NCBI RefSeq assembly: GCF_900110115.1
Contig: NZ_FOCM01000004.1
Span: forward strand, 365,301-429,300
Reading direction: 5' to 3'
Source: Palleronia pelagia
GTDB lineage: Bacteria > Pseudomonadota > Alphaproteobacteria > Rhodobacterales > Rhodobacteraceae
Length of the DNA stretch: 64,000 nt
Made by a program: the position numbers and the translations under genes. The notes below the pieces were generated by a model. It was given only the letters and a program-made list of their open reading frames with translations, was not told the origin of the DNA and ran no database searches. Within the stretch, counting starts at the first letter, position 1; every line of letters starts with the position of its first letter. Below, one piece after another: positions 47,782-55,821 of the stretch.

Positions 47782-48244
47782 CGAGAATTGGATCGGATCG
47801 TCGAGGTCAGAGGCCATCCCTGCATGGTGGTCAGCGACAACCATTGCCCGGCAGGCGATTTGCATAGCAAATCTGCCGAAAGGGGCACAGAGCTGACCTC
47901 GAATGCCATCCTGAAATGGCAGGAGGATCGCAAGGTCGAGTGGCACTACATCGCGCCAGGAAAACCCATGCAAAATGGCGTCGTCGAGAGCTTCAATGGG
48001 CGCCTTCGCGACGAGTGCCTCAACGAGCACCTGTTCGCCAATCTGCGCCATGCCCGAGAGCTGATCTCGGCTTGGCGCGTTGACTACAACCATCACCGGC
48101 CCCACACGAGCCTCGACGGGCTCACCCCGTGGGAGTATCACCAACGGTCAGTAGAGGACCAAAACCTGAACAGAGCGAACCTAAACTAGCGGACTCGCAG
48201 GGGAGCAGGTCACTATAAGCGCGGACTCCAAGGGGAGCAGGTCA
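47782..48244 (+). mobile_element. IS3-family transposase fragment (C-terminal half of OrfB)
   Basis: Fused in frame to the broken regulator, the sequence encodes ELDRIVEVRGHPCMVVSDN, a 14-codon insertion, then GTELTSNAILKWQEDRKVEW and NGVVESFNGRLRDECLNEHL, the C-terminal DDE part of an IS3-type transposase different from the one at 44714. It stops at 48189. Two near-identical copies of GGGGAGCAGGTCA follow at 48198-48210 and 48231-48243, which look like a duplicated terminal repeat. Confidence 0.78.
47842..47883 (+). repeat. 42-nt palindromic insertion inside the transposase frame
   Basis: Exactly 42 bases interrupt the conserved VSDN-GTELTS stretch of the transposase and keep the frame, adding 14 codons. 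Bases 47850-47877 form a hairpin: GGCAG-(GCG bulge)-ATTTGC, loop ATA, GCAAATCTGCC. No second copy was noticed in the window. Confidence 0.65.
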
Positions 48245-48389
48245 GGACGTCCGTGGAGTCTTGCAGCATGGCCGAGCAGACCAAGGTCCGCAGTGAGGGA
48301 CACAGCGGCGTGTCGCTGGGGATCGCACCGATCACCAACGACCTGCCTTCAAGGCCGAAATCCCGAAATGAAGGGGGCGTTACGGCTCG

Positions 48390-49253
48390 CTATCTTGGCC
48401 TGGCGATGGCAGTCGCAAAGACCTGATACCCAAAGAGTATCCCAGAAGCTGCACGTCGCTTGTATTCGGAGACAAGTCCTGAAAATAGCTCTTGGCCAAT
48501 ATCACCGCGCTCAAGCATTCGTTTTGCGGTTTCCTCAACCCACGGCAACATCTGGTCATTGTCCGCAATTGTTCGGCTCTGGACATCAAAATCGGTCACT
48601 TCGAAATCGGCTTCTATTATCAAGGAGCGCAGTTTCGCGACGAGATGTGGGTTGGTTACAAACTCGTTGACGAAGGCGCGCGCGCAGGCGTCGAGTGGAT
48701 CGTTCGCGCCGCCGCTCAGGCTCGCTTTTGAAAAGTCCGCATCGCAAACCACGAGGTAACCATCGGACTTCAGAACACGCCGCGCCTCTTGAAGAAGTAG
48801 AGCGGGGTCCGTGACGTGAGTCAGGACGGTATGCAGAACGAGGTTGCAAACTGATTTGTCGTCCAGCGGCAAGGCAGTCCCATCGGCGACCTCAAAGGTG
48901 ATGTTCGGGTGCTGTCTTGCCCGGTCTCTGGCAACCCTGACAAAGCCCGACGATGGTTCAAAAGCCATGACGCGCTCAGGCTCAGCCTTGGCTGCGATCC
49001 GCCGGGTAACGGCACCGGCTCCAGCCCCGACCTCTACGGTGACACCGCCTTTCGGAAACTTCAGTTTGGAGAGATACGTTGCAACGATGCTCTCCATTTT
49101 GGGGTCGGATTGCCGTTCATCCATCGAGTCGGCAAACGCCGTGATGAACTCTTCGCCTGCTGCGTCTACGTTCTGAAATGGGTCGACCGCCAACGAACCT
49201 TCCCCTGCATATGACGAGATCACGGTAGCAGATCTTCGTGCAAGGCGCAGCAT
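48390..49253 (-). CDS. Class I SAM-dependent methyltransferase
   Basis: A 287-residue frame. The Rossmann core has VTVEVGAGAGAVTRRIA (motif I), VMAFEPSS, VADGTALPLDDKSVCNLVL and EARRVLKSDGYLVVCD, the UbiE/Methyltransf_11 pattern. The natural protein probably starts near SLAVDPFQNV (about residue 20): the first 20 residues overlap a repeat that also occurs at 52070, so the original start and promoter may have been replaced. The substrate is unknown. It is isolated among insertion-sequence remnants. Confidence 0.8.
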   Translation of the reverse strand: MLRLARRSATVISSYAGEGSLAVDPFQNVDAAGEEFITAFADSMDERQSDPKMESIVATYLSKLKFPKGGVTVEVGAGAGAVTRRIAAKAEPERVMAFEPSSGFVRVARDRARQHPNITFEVADGTALPLDDKSVCNLVLHTVLTHVTDPALLLQEARRVLKSDGYLVVCDADFSKASLSGGANDPLDACARAFVNEFVTNPHLVAKLRSLIIEADFEVTDFDVQSRTIADNDQMLPWVEETAKRMLERGDIGQELFSGLVSEYKRRAASGILFGYQVFATAIARPR

Positions 49254-49340
49254 TGTTCACTTTGGGCTCGCGAAGCGAGCCATGTGGCACCTTGGTGGCC
49301 AGGATACAACCGTGGGCGAGATCTCAGTAGTTCGTGGCCC
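49209..49340. repeat. Diverged 130-bp repeat, copy 1
   Basis: Resembles 52070-52202 over its whole length at roughly three identities in four, from ATATGAC to GGCCC. Many differences fall at every third base of one plus-strand frame that reads ADLRARRSIVHFGLAKRA here and ADLRALRSIVQFWVAKRT in copy 2, as if both derive from a coding sequence. Confidence 0.6.
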
Positions 49341-49629
49341 ATATGGGGCCGCGCTCTCCGCTGGTGCAACGTTCGGCTCCGCAAGGCGGGGTCGGCCCAA
49401 GACCGGTAAGCCGTTCACGCGGCAGGGCGTCAATCTCCCGCCGGATTTCGGCAGCGTGCCAGGCGCAGATCACCTTGGCGATCACTTCCCGCAGGAGTGC
49501 GCCGGGCCCAAACCGACTGGCGGATCTACGAAGGATCTGGGCCATGATAATCACATCGGTTGGGCTGTGCGGACTGCGCTGGCTGCCGGGCACAGGTCTC
49601 TGCGCCGCGAGCTGGATGCGCGGTTTCAT
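49324..49629 (-). CDS. Possible DUF1127-like protein
   Basis: A 101-residue frame whose ATG at 49629 overlaps the stop of the upstream small gene (ATGA). The C-terminal part EIRREIDALPRERLTGLG resembles the DUF1127 core. The first 28 residues look unstructured. The 3' end runs into the diverged repeat, so the true end may have been altered. Confidence 0.5.
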   Translation of the reverse strand: MKPRIQLAAQRPVPGSQRSPHSPTDVIIMAQILRRSASRFGPGALLREVIAKVICAWHAAEIRREIDALPRERLTGLGPTPPCGAERCTSGERGPIWATNY

Positions 49630-49820
49630 GTCTGTGTGCCGATGAAGGGCAGCAACGCGACGATGGCCGCGAGACAGATGATTGGTTTGCGGGCCGATCG
49701 CGCGGCGACTTTGCCCAGATCGTGGGCGGCTTGGCTGCGCTGCGCTCGACCTTTGCGGATGTCGTGAGCCGTGTCGATCGATCCGTCGCGGCGGCAGCGG
49801 ATGGTTTGGATGTTGTCCAT
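49626..49820 (-). CDS. Small membrane-anchored protein (64 residues)
   Basis: Starts at ATG 49820 behind a perfect AAGGAGAAACCAG. It has a basic N-terminal half and a single hydrophobic segment at the end (PIICLAAIVALLPFIG). No family recognised. Divergent from the truncated winged-helix regulator at 49965 and coupled to the DUF1127-like gene downstream. Confidence 0.62.
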   Translation of the reverse strand: MDNIQTIRCRRDGSIDTAHDIRKGRAQRSQAAHDLGKVAARSARKPIICLAAIVALLPFIGTQT

Positions 49821-49964
49821 CTGGTTTCTCCTTAGCTGATACCCGATCAGGATGTGCCCATTCGCCGGGCGGCGCTTGAGGATGACCTTCGGATTATCTG
49901 CAGAAGGCTTTCGATGCCCGTCGCAATTCTTGAGAAAGGGCCTTTTTCGTCCCAGGATACTGGG

Positions 49965-50327
49965 ATGGACCAGGTTTTCGCCGATTGCATGCTCGACATC
50001 GACAGCCGCATTCTTTGGCGTGGCGGCACTGAGGTGCATGTCGAACCGCAGGTCTTTGACCTGCTTGCCTGCCTAGTGCGGGCGCAGGGGCGGTTGGTGA
50101 GCTACGACGACCTGATTGCCGAGGTTTGGCGCGGCCGTATCGTCTCGGACGCGGCCATCGCTTCTCGCATCAGCGCGGCGCGATCGGCGGTCGGCGATGA
50201 CGGCAGGCGACAGGCGGTCATCCGGACGATTAGCCGCCATGGCATCCAGCTTGCTGTCGAGATCCGAAGGCTGGAGAAAGATCCGCCGACTTATGCAACG
50301 ACCCCGCACCGGCAGATCATCCGCTAC
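49965..50327 (+). pseudogene. CadC/OmpR-type winged-helix regulator truncated by an IS3 element
   Basis: From ATG 49965 the product has a Trans_reg_C DNA-binding domain: VEPQVFDLLACLVRAQGR, VSYDDLIAEVWRGRIVSDAA and the wing VIRTISRHGIQLAVEI. About 121 residues remain before the left end of the IS3 element at 50328; the sensor or effector half is absent. As in the 46.4-47.8 kb region, the gene faces small DUF1127-type genes. Confidence 0.78.
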
Positions 50328-50392
50328 TGGCCTGCCCCCTGAAAAGTGGTCCTCCCTGAAGTAGGCTTTCGAGCCAGATGGAGGATCAAGCA

Positions 50393-50752
50393 ATGCCCCA
50401 GATCGAAGCCGGATCAGGGATCGATCCAGTGGATCGATACCCCGGCGAAGCGCACAAGCCCGAGGAGATCGTCGGGAAGCTGAGGCAGGTCGATGTGTTG
50501 GTCTCGCAACGCCAGTGGGTGGCCGAGGCGGTGCGGTCGATCGGCGTGACGCAGTTCACTTATTATCGGTGGCGCAAGGAGTATGGTGGCCTGAAGACGA
50601 ACCAAGTGAAGCGGCTGAAGGAGCTGGAGAGTGAGGCATCGAAAGCCATCGGTCCGAGAGAGATGCCGAACAACGAACGTCTCCGGAAAGCCGTGTCGGA
50701 CCTCACGCTGGAGAAGCTGATACTACGAGAAGCTGCCTCGGGAAACTTCTGA
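50393..50752 (+). CDS. IS3-family OrfA
   Basis: A 119-residue helix-turn-helix/coiled-coil protein that helps the IS3 transposase bind its ends. KPEEIVGKLRQVDVLVSQ and SIGVTQFTYYRWRKEYGG form the DNA-binding part; LTLEKLILREAASGNF is the usual OrfA end. GGAGG at 50380 supports ATG 50393. It appears intact, but the partner orfB is broken, and a KAIGPREMPNNERLRKAV stretch in the middle departs from the usual leucine-zipper pattern. Confidence 0.82.
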   Translation: MPQIEAGSGIDPVDRYPGEAHKPEEIVGKLRQVDVLVSQRQWVAEAVRSIGVTQFTYYRWRKEYGGLKTNQVKRLKELESEASKAIGPREMPNNERLRKAVSDLTLEKLILREAASGNF

Positions 50753-51645
50753 GCCCCGCCCGTCGCCGTCATTGTGTCGACCATGTCAGGCAGAAGTTCA
50801 TTATATCGGAAAGACTTGCCTGTCGTGTCCTCGGCCAACATCGATCGACCCAGCGGAAGGTTCCGTGCGGGCGCCCTGACGAGGAGGCGCTCACCGCGGA
50901 CATCGTCGCGCTCGCATCTGAATACGGCCGTTACGGTCATCGGCGGATCACGGCTCTGCTGCGTGACGCAGGCTGGGTCGTGTGTGAAGCGGGCCGAGAG
51001 GATCTGGCGGCGGGAGGGGCTGAAGGTTCCGCAGAAGCAACCAAAGAAAGGTCGCCTCTGGTTCAATGACGGATCGTGTGTCCGCCTTCGGCCAGAGCGG
51101 CCCAACCATGTCTGGTCCTACGATTTCGTCGAGAGCCGGACCCACGACGGAAGGAAGTTCCGCATGTTGAACCTGATCGACGAGTTCACGCGGGAGTGCC
51201 TCGCGATCCGGATCGATCGCAGGCTACGGTCCACTGATGTGATCGACGCTCTGTCGGACCAGTTCATCCTGCGGGGCGTTCCAGACCACATCAGGTCCGA
51301 CAACGGCCCTGAGTTCGTCGCCAAGGCGTGAGAGAGTGGATCGCGGCCGTTGGTGCTCGGACGGCTCATATCGAGCCAGGATCACCTTGAGAGAACGGCT
51401 ATTGCGAGAGCTTCAACGCGAAGCCCAGGGATGAACTCCTGAACGGCGAGATCTTCTATAGCCTGGCCGAGGCGAAGATCGTGATCGAGAGCTGGCGCAA
51501 GGACTACAACACCAAGCGCCCGCACTCATCCCTCGGCTACCGGCCGCCAGCGCCGGAGGTCGTGCGGTGGCCCGCTCCGCCATCCGGAGCCGCTTCGCCG
51601 GTCACGCCGGCCGTAGCGCCAAGACCCGTCATGCACTTAGACTGA
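50753..51645 (+). pseudogene. IS3-family OrfB transposase, decayed
   Basis: The frame begins SPARRRHCVDHV directly after orfA. It shifts near 50983 (after GWVV), continues as VKRAERIWRREGLK with the DDE core to GPEFVAKA at 51330, loses a base there (GCGTGAG where GCGGTGAG is expected), and has TGA in place of the Trp of SPWENGY near 51390. The ending RPHSSLGYRPP is still recognisable. At least three lesions, so it is not functional. Confidence 0.85.
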
Positions 51646-51673
51646 AACCGGACCACTTCATTGGGGCAGGTCA

Positions 51674-52067
51674 TTTGACGCCCAGACTGGACGCCGTTCT
51701 GTGAGCCTTCAGATAGGTGGGGTCGATCATCACGGTCTTCTTTTCGCCGTGTGCGGCAGCCAGCCCGGCCATCATCGCAGCGAAGATACCCTTGTCGCTC
51801 CAGCGTTTCCAACGGTTGTAGAGCGTCTTGTGCGGGCCATATTCCTTCGGCGCATCTCGCCAGCGCAAGCCATTGCGATTGACGAAGATAATCCCGCTCA
51901 GAACGCGCCGATCATCGACGCGTGGCTTGCCATGGGATTTCGGGAAGTTGGGCTCCAGACGCGCCATCTGCGCATCGCTGAGCCAGAAGAGATCAGACAT
52001 GTCACCGCTCGGTTTTTTTTCGGGGGTGAATCACGCCCTTCCGCTCAGATCAATGGGTCCTGAGCCT
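51674..52067 (-). mobile_element. IS5-family transposase fragment (5' part)
   Basis: From ATG 52000 the frame encodes MSDLFWLSDAQMARLEPNFP, VDDRRVLSGIIFVNRNGLRW and KTVMIDPTYLKAHRTASSLG, the N-terminal half of an IS5/IS427-type transposase, cut off at the IS3 right end (51673). The outer IS end is CAATGGGTCCTGAGCCT at 52051-52067, repeated as a solo end at 59736-59752. Confidence 0.85.
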
Positions 52068-52069
52068 AG

Positions 52070-52202
52070 ATATGACACGATCACCATGGCAGATCTCCGT
52101 GCACTGCGCAGTATTGTTCAGTTTTGGGTTGCGAAGCGAACCATGCGGCAATGCGGCGGCCAAGATACGACCTTGGGTGAGATCTCTTTCGCTCCCGGCC
52201 CG
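52070..52202. repeat. Diverged 130-bp repeat, copy 2
   Basis: Partner of 49209-49340. It starts two bases outside the IS5 end and stops 30 bases before the end of the glycerate kinase gene. The plus-strand frame ADLRALRSIVQFWVAKRT is open but has no recognised family. Confidence 0.6.
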
Positions 52203-52231
52203 AAGCCGAGTAACTGTGCTTTGCAGATCGC

Positions 52232-53512
52232 TCAAAGCCGACTGTTGTTTGGCCCGTGTATCACGATCGCTCGGAAGTCGTTTACGTTGGTAAGTGTTGG
52301 CCCCGTTACAACGAGGCAGTCAAGTTGGTCGAAGACCGTAAAGCTGTCATGCATCTCGAGCATGCGACGCGTATCGATGCCTTGACGCGCCGCGGCCCTT
52401 GGAAAGTTTGGACCTGTAATTGCACCGGCTGCGTCCTCGGTCCCGTCGATGCCGTCCGTGTCAACGGCAACTGCGGCGATGCTTGGATGGCCATTCAGCG
52501 CGAGCGCGAGGGACAGCAAGAATTCGGTGTTGCGCCCTCCGCGACCGGGCTTCGTATCGCCGACTGTCACGGTTGTCTCTCCGCCAGAGATCAGAACCGC
52601 AGGCGGAGCAACGGGCGTGCCGTGGCGCGCGACGGCCTTTGCGATCCCGGCCATGACGATGCCCAGTTCCCGCGCCTCTCCCTCTAATGAGTCCCCCAGA
52701 AGAACTGGCGTCACGCCTGCGTCTCGCGCGACCTCTGCCGCGGCCTCAAGAGAGGCCTGCGGCGTTGCGATCAGGCGATAATCAGACTCGAACGGTTCGC
52801 CATCCGGCGAAGGAGTGCGCAGCATGTCCTGTGCAGCCTGCGGCAGCGACGGGCCGAGTTTGTCGGCAAGATAGGACAGGCCTGCCTGCGCCGTCGGGTC
52901 GGGCACGGTCGGCCCGGATGCGATGGCCTCGGGATCATCGCCGGGCACGTCTGAAATCGCCAGCGTCACGAGCCGCGCTTTTCCCGCCGCGCGCGCAAGT
53001 CCGCCACCTTTCACCTGCGAGAGGCGGCGACGCACCTTGTTCATCTCGGAGATCGACAGCCCAGAGGCCAAGAGGAGCCGGTTTACCGCAATGAGGTCGT
53101 CGAGGGTCAGCGGTGGCCGGGGCAAGGACAGCAATGACGAGCCACCTCCGGAGATCAACGCGAGCACCAGATCGTCCGGTCCCGCCTTGGCCGCTTCCTC
53201 CATGATCTCCAGGGTCGCGGCCTCTGCCGCGGCATCGGGCACCGGGTGGGCGGCCTCTCGGACCGTGATCCGATCGGTCGGGACCGCGTGCCCGTAGCGT
53301 GTCACGACGATGCCCGTCAGATCGACATCGGGCCAGGCCTGCTCTACCGCGCGGGCCATGGAGGCCGCCGACTTTCCGCCGCCCACGACGATGCAGCGCC
53401 CGCGCGGCTTCTCGGGCAGGCAAGACGCCAGGACCCGCGCCGGATCCGCCGCGCCGATGGCAGCATCCAGCATCCGCCGTAGCAGGTCTTGTGCATCATC
53501 GTCGGTCATCAT
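52232..53512 (-). CDS. Glycerate 2-kinase, MOFRL family (GckA/TtuD-like)
   Basis: A 426-residue protein. The N-terminal domain has VVGGGKSAASMARAVE and ALISGGGSSLLSLPRPP; the C-terminal MOFRL domain has ISGGETTVTVGD and GGRNTEFLLSLALAL. It phosphorylates D-glycerate to 2-phosphoglycerate; older annotations call such genes hydroxypyruvate reductase (ttuD). It follows tartrate dehydrogenase by seven bases, fitting tartrate breakdown through hydroxypyruvate and glycerate. The last residues (HGPNNSRL) come from the adjoining remnant region, so the natural C-terminus may be slightly altered. Confidence 0.9.
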   Translation of the reverse strand: MMTDDDAQDLLRRMLDAAIGAADPARVLASCLPEKPRGRCIVVGGGKSAASMARAVEQAWPDVDLTGIVVTRYGHAVPTDRITVREAAHPVPDAAAEAATLEIMEEAAKAGPDDLVLALISGGGSSLLSLPRPPLTLDDLIAVNRLLLASGLSISEMNKVRRRLSQVKGGGLARAAGKARLVTLAISDVPGDDPEAIASGPTVPDPTAQAGLSYLADKLGPSLPQAAQDMLRTPSPDGEPFESDYRLIATPQASLEAAAEVARDAGVTPVLLGDSLEGEARELGIVMAGIAKAVARHGTPVAPPAVLISGGETTVTVGDTKPGRGGRNTEFLLSLALALNGHPSIAAVAVDTDGIDGTEDAAGAITGPNFPRAAARQGIDTRRMLEMHDSFTVFDQLDCLVVTGPTLTNVNDFRAIVIHGPNNSRL

Positions 53513-53519
53513 CTACCGC

Positions 53520-54662
53520 TCAGATATTCTCGCCGCGGATGGCTTCGCAGACGGCGTCGGTGACTTCCTGCGTGGTGGCCGTGCCGCCTACATCCGGGGT
53601 CATGATCCCGTCGGCGCAGACTTTTTCCACCGCGCGCATCAGGCGTTCGGAAGCATTCGCTTCGCCCAGATGGTCGAGCATCTGGCTCGCCGTCCAGAAT
53701 GTGGCGACCGGATTCGCGATGCCCTTGCCGGTGATGTCGAAGGCCGAGCCATGGATCGGCTCAAACATAGAGGGGTAGCGCCGTTCGGGATCGATATTGC
53801 CCGTCGGCGCCACGCCAAGGCTGCCTGCCAGCGCGCCGGCGAGGTCCGAGAGGATATCGGCATGCAGGTTGGTCGCGACGATAGTATCGAGGCTTTTCGG
53901 ATCCTTGACCATGCGCACGGTCATGGCATCGACCAGCATCTTGTCCCAGGTCACGTCCGGGAAATCCTTGGAGACCTCGGCCGCGATCTCGTCCCACATC
54001 ACCATACCGAAACGCTGGGCATTGGACTTCGTGACCACCGTCAGTAGTTTCCGAGGCCGCGACCGGGCCAGTTCGAACGCATAGCGCATGATCCGCGTGA
54101 CGCCGGTGCGCGTGAAGATCGACACTTCCGTGCCGACTTCCTCGGGCATGCCCTGATGGGTTCGTCCGCCGTTGCCGGAGTATTCCCCCTCGGAATTCTC
54201 GCGCACGATGACCCAGTCGAGATCACCGGGGCGGACACCGGCGAGGGGCGAGGTAATGCCCGGCAGGATCTTGGTCGGGCGCACATTCGCATATTGGTCG
54301 AAGCCCTGGCAGATCGGGAGGCGCAAGCCCCAGAGCGTGACGTGATCCGGCACGTCGGGCGCGCCCACGGCACCGAAGAAGATGGCGTCGAAATCCTTGA
54401 TCTCGTCGCGTCCGTTCTCGGGCATCAGCGCGCCGGTCTTCTTGTAGCGCTCCGAGCCCCAGTCGAATTCGGTGACGTCGAAGGTGAAGCTCCCGTCGCG
54501 CCGGGCCAGTGCCTCGAGCGCCTGCAATCCGGCGGCGATCACCTCTGGGCCGATGCCGTCGGCCGGAATCGAGGCGATCCTGTAGGTCTTCACCGCATCA
54601 CCTGCCGCGTGTGATTGGCCGGACTGCGAAGTCGCGGGCTTGCCCTCTGTCAGGATCGTCAT
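53520..54662 (-). CDS. Tartrate dehydrogenase/decarboxylase or D-malate dehydrogenase (TtuC-like)
   Basis: A 380-residue NAD-dependent decarboxylating dehydrogenase of the isopropylmalate dehydrogenase fold. Visible: IPADGIGPEVIAAG near residue 30, VRENSEGEYSGNGG in the substrate loop, DAMTVRMVKDPKSLDTIVAT, and EPIHGSAFDITGKGIANP. Family members act on L-tartrate, meso-tartrate or D-malate. The start at 54662 has a near-perfect AGGAGGAGA; it adds about 25 residues compared with a GTG at 54593 that also has an AGGTGA, so two starts are possible. Confidence 0.9.
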   Translation of the reverse strand: MTILTEGKPATSQSGQSHAAGDAVKTYRIASIPADGIGPEVIAAGLQALEALARRDGSFTFDVTEFDWGSERYKKTGALMPENGRDEIKDFDAIFFGAVGAPDVPDHVTLWGLRLPICQGFDQYANVRPTKILPGITSPLAGVRPGDLDWVIVRENSEGEYSGNGGRTHQGMPEEVGTEVSIFTRTGVTRIMRYAFELARSRPRKLLTVVTKSNAQRFGMVMWDEIAAEVSKDFPDVTWDKMLVDAMTVRMVKDPKSLDTIVATNLHADILSDLAGALAGSLGVAPTGNIDPERRYPSMFEPIHGSAFDITGKGIANPVATFWTASQMLDHLGEANASERLMRAVEKVCADGIMTPDVGGTATTQEVTDAVCEAIRGENI

Positions 54663-54780
54663 GCTGTCTCCTCCTCGTCAACAGGTGTTTGCGCGGAAGC
54701 GTACAGGCAGGCGATTGCGCTTCTCAATTCCATGTTGATTATATACTTAAATGAAATACTGACCCGATCAGAGAGCGCAT
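54663..54780. promoter_or_regulatory. Divergent promoter region of the tartrate cluster
   Basis: A 118-bp gap between divergent ttuC-like and lysR genes, with an AT-rich core TTGATTATATACTTAAATG at 54735-54753. ATGAAATA (54751-54758) is the complement of TATTTCAT at 55697-55704 in front of the TRAP binding protein, so both could be parts of LysR sites. No exact T-N11-A palindrome is certain. Confidence 0.45.
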
Positions 54781-55695
54781 GTGAATATCACTCAATTGAA
54801 ATGCCTGCTTGCGGCGGCGGATACCCTGCATTTCGGACGCGCGGCGCAGTCGCTCGATATGCTGCCTGCGACGCTTGGACGGCAAATCAAGCAACTCGAG
54901 GATCACCTCGGCGTGTCGCTGTTCACTCGCACCACGCGCGCCGTCGCACTCACGGAGGCGGGGAGTCGGATCTTGGAGGATGCCCGCGCGCTCGTCGCCC
55001 AGGCCGAGGCGTTCGAGGAAAAGGTCCGCGCGGTGCGTAGCGCCGGGGAACATGTCCTCAGGGTCGGCGCGATCGACAGCGCGGCGGCCGGGTTGATCCC
55101 GCAGATCCTGCAGCCGCTGCAGGCCGCGCATCCGGAGCTGAAGATCCAGATCGTCGAGCAGAAGACCATTCACCTCTTGCCGAAACTTCTGAGTGGCAGC
55201 CTCGACATCGCGTTGTGCCGTCCGCCCGACATCCGGGACCCGCGATTGGTCTTCCAGACTCTCTTTTATGAGACGGCTGTCGTTGCCCTGCCGAAATCGC
55301 ACCCCCTGGCCGACCGCGAGGCGATCGAGATTTCCGACCTCGCCGAAGAGCCGCTGATCGTGCCGGACCGACGGTCGCGGCCGCATTCCCACGATCTGAC
55401 CATGTCGCTGTTTCTCGGCGCGGGCCTGACCGCACGGGTCGCGCAGATTGCAGAAGAGAAGCAGACCATCGTCAATCTGGTGGCGGCGGGGACCGGTTTG
55501 GCCATCGTGCCTCGCTGGACGTCGCGACTTGGCGTCAAGGGCGTGAATTTCATTCCCTTGGCATCAACGGATGCGACCGCGCAGGCGAAACTGATCCTTG
55601 CCGCCGCATGGGCGCGGGGCACGCGAGACTGGCTTCGCGACGATTTCCTCCAGGCCTTAGACGCCAATCTGTGCGTGCTCGAAGCCTCGGCCTGA
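54781..55695 (+). CDS. LysR-family transcriptional regulator
   Basis: A 304-residue activator. The N-terminal helix-turn-helix spans about 1-60 (LKCLLAAADTLHFGRAAQSL, then GRQIKQLEDHLGVSLFTRTT), followed by a periplasmic-binding-protein-like effector domain from about residue 90. The start is GTG 54781, directly at the first helix. Its position between the tartrate enzymes and the TRAP transporter makes it the probable regulator of both, with tartrate or a related dicarboxylate as effector. Confidence 0.93.
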   Translation: MNITQLKCLLAAADTLHFGRAAQSLDMLPATLGRQIKQLEDHLGVSLFTRTTRAVALTEAGSRILEDARALVAQAEAFEEKVRAVRSAGEHVLRVGAIDSAAAGLIPQILQPLQAAHPELKIQIVEQKTIHLLPKLLSGSLDIALCRPPDIRDPRLVFQTLFYETAVVALPKSHPLADREAIEISDLAEEPLIVPDRRSRPHSHDLTMSLFLGAGLTARVAQIAEEKQTIVNLVAAGTGLAIVPRWTSRLGVKGVNFIPLASTDATAQAKLILAAAWARGTRDWLRDDFLQALDANLCVLEASA

Positions 55696-55821
55696 TTATT
55701 TCATAACTGAATATAATTCGTGATGAATTGAGTTGGAGAGTGTGCTTCGCCCACACTCTTTCTCGGAGGGCGCCCCGCATCAGGATGCGACTCGAGGGGA
55801 ATACAACGGAGGAGGAAACCG

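Larger units (their letters stand above)
50328..51673 (+). mobile_element. IS3-family insertion sequence, full length but inactive
   Basis: Imperfect terminal repeats: left TGGCCTGCCCCCTGAAAAG then TGGTCC; right, on the other strand, TGACCTGCCCCAATGAAG then TGGTCCGG. It carries orfA and a decayed orfB. The bases flanking the two ends (CTAC and TTTG) do not match, so no target duplication survives; its right end abuts an IS5-family fragment. About 1346 bp, a normal IS3 length. Confidence 0.88.

Noticed and set aside
48268..48426. A 52-codon plus-strand frame (MAEQTKVRSEGHSGVSLG...)
   Set aside because: Overlaps the 3' end of the methyltransferase gene, has no clear ribosome site and no recognisable features.
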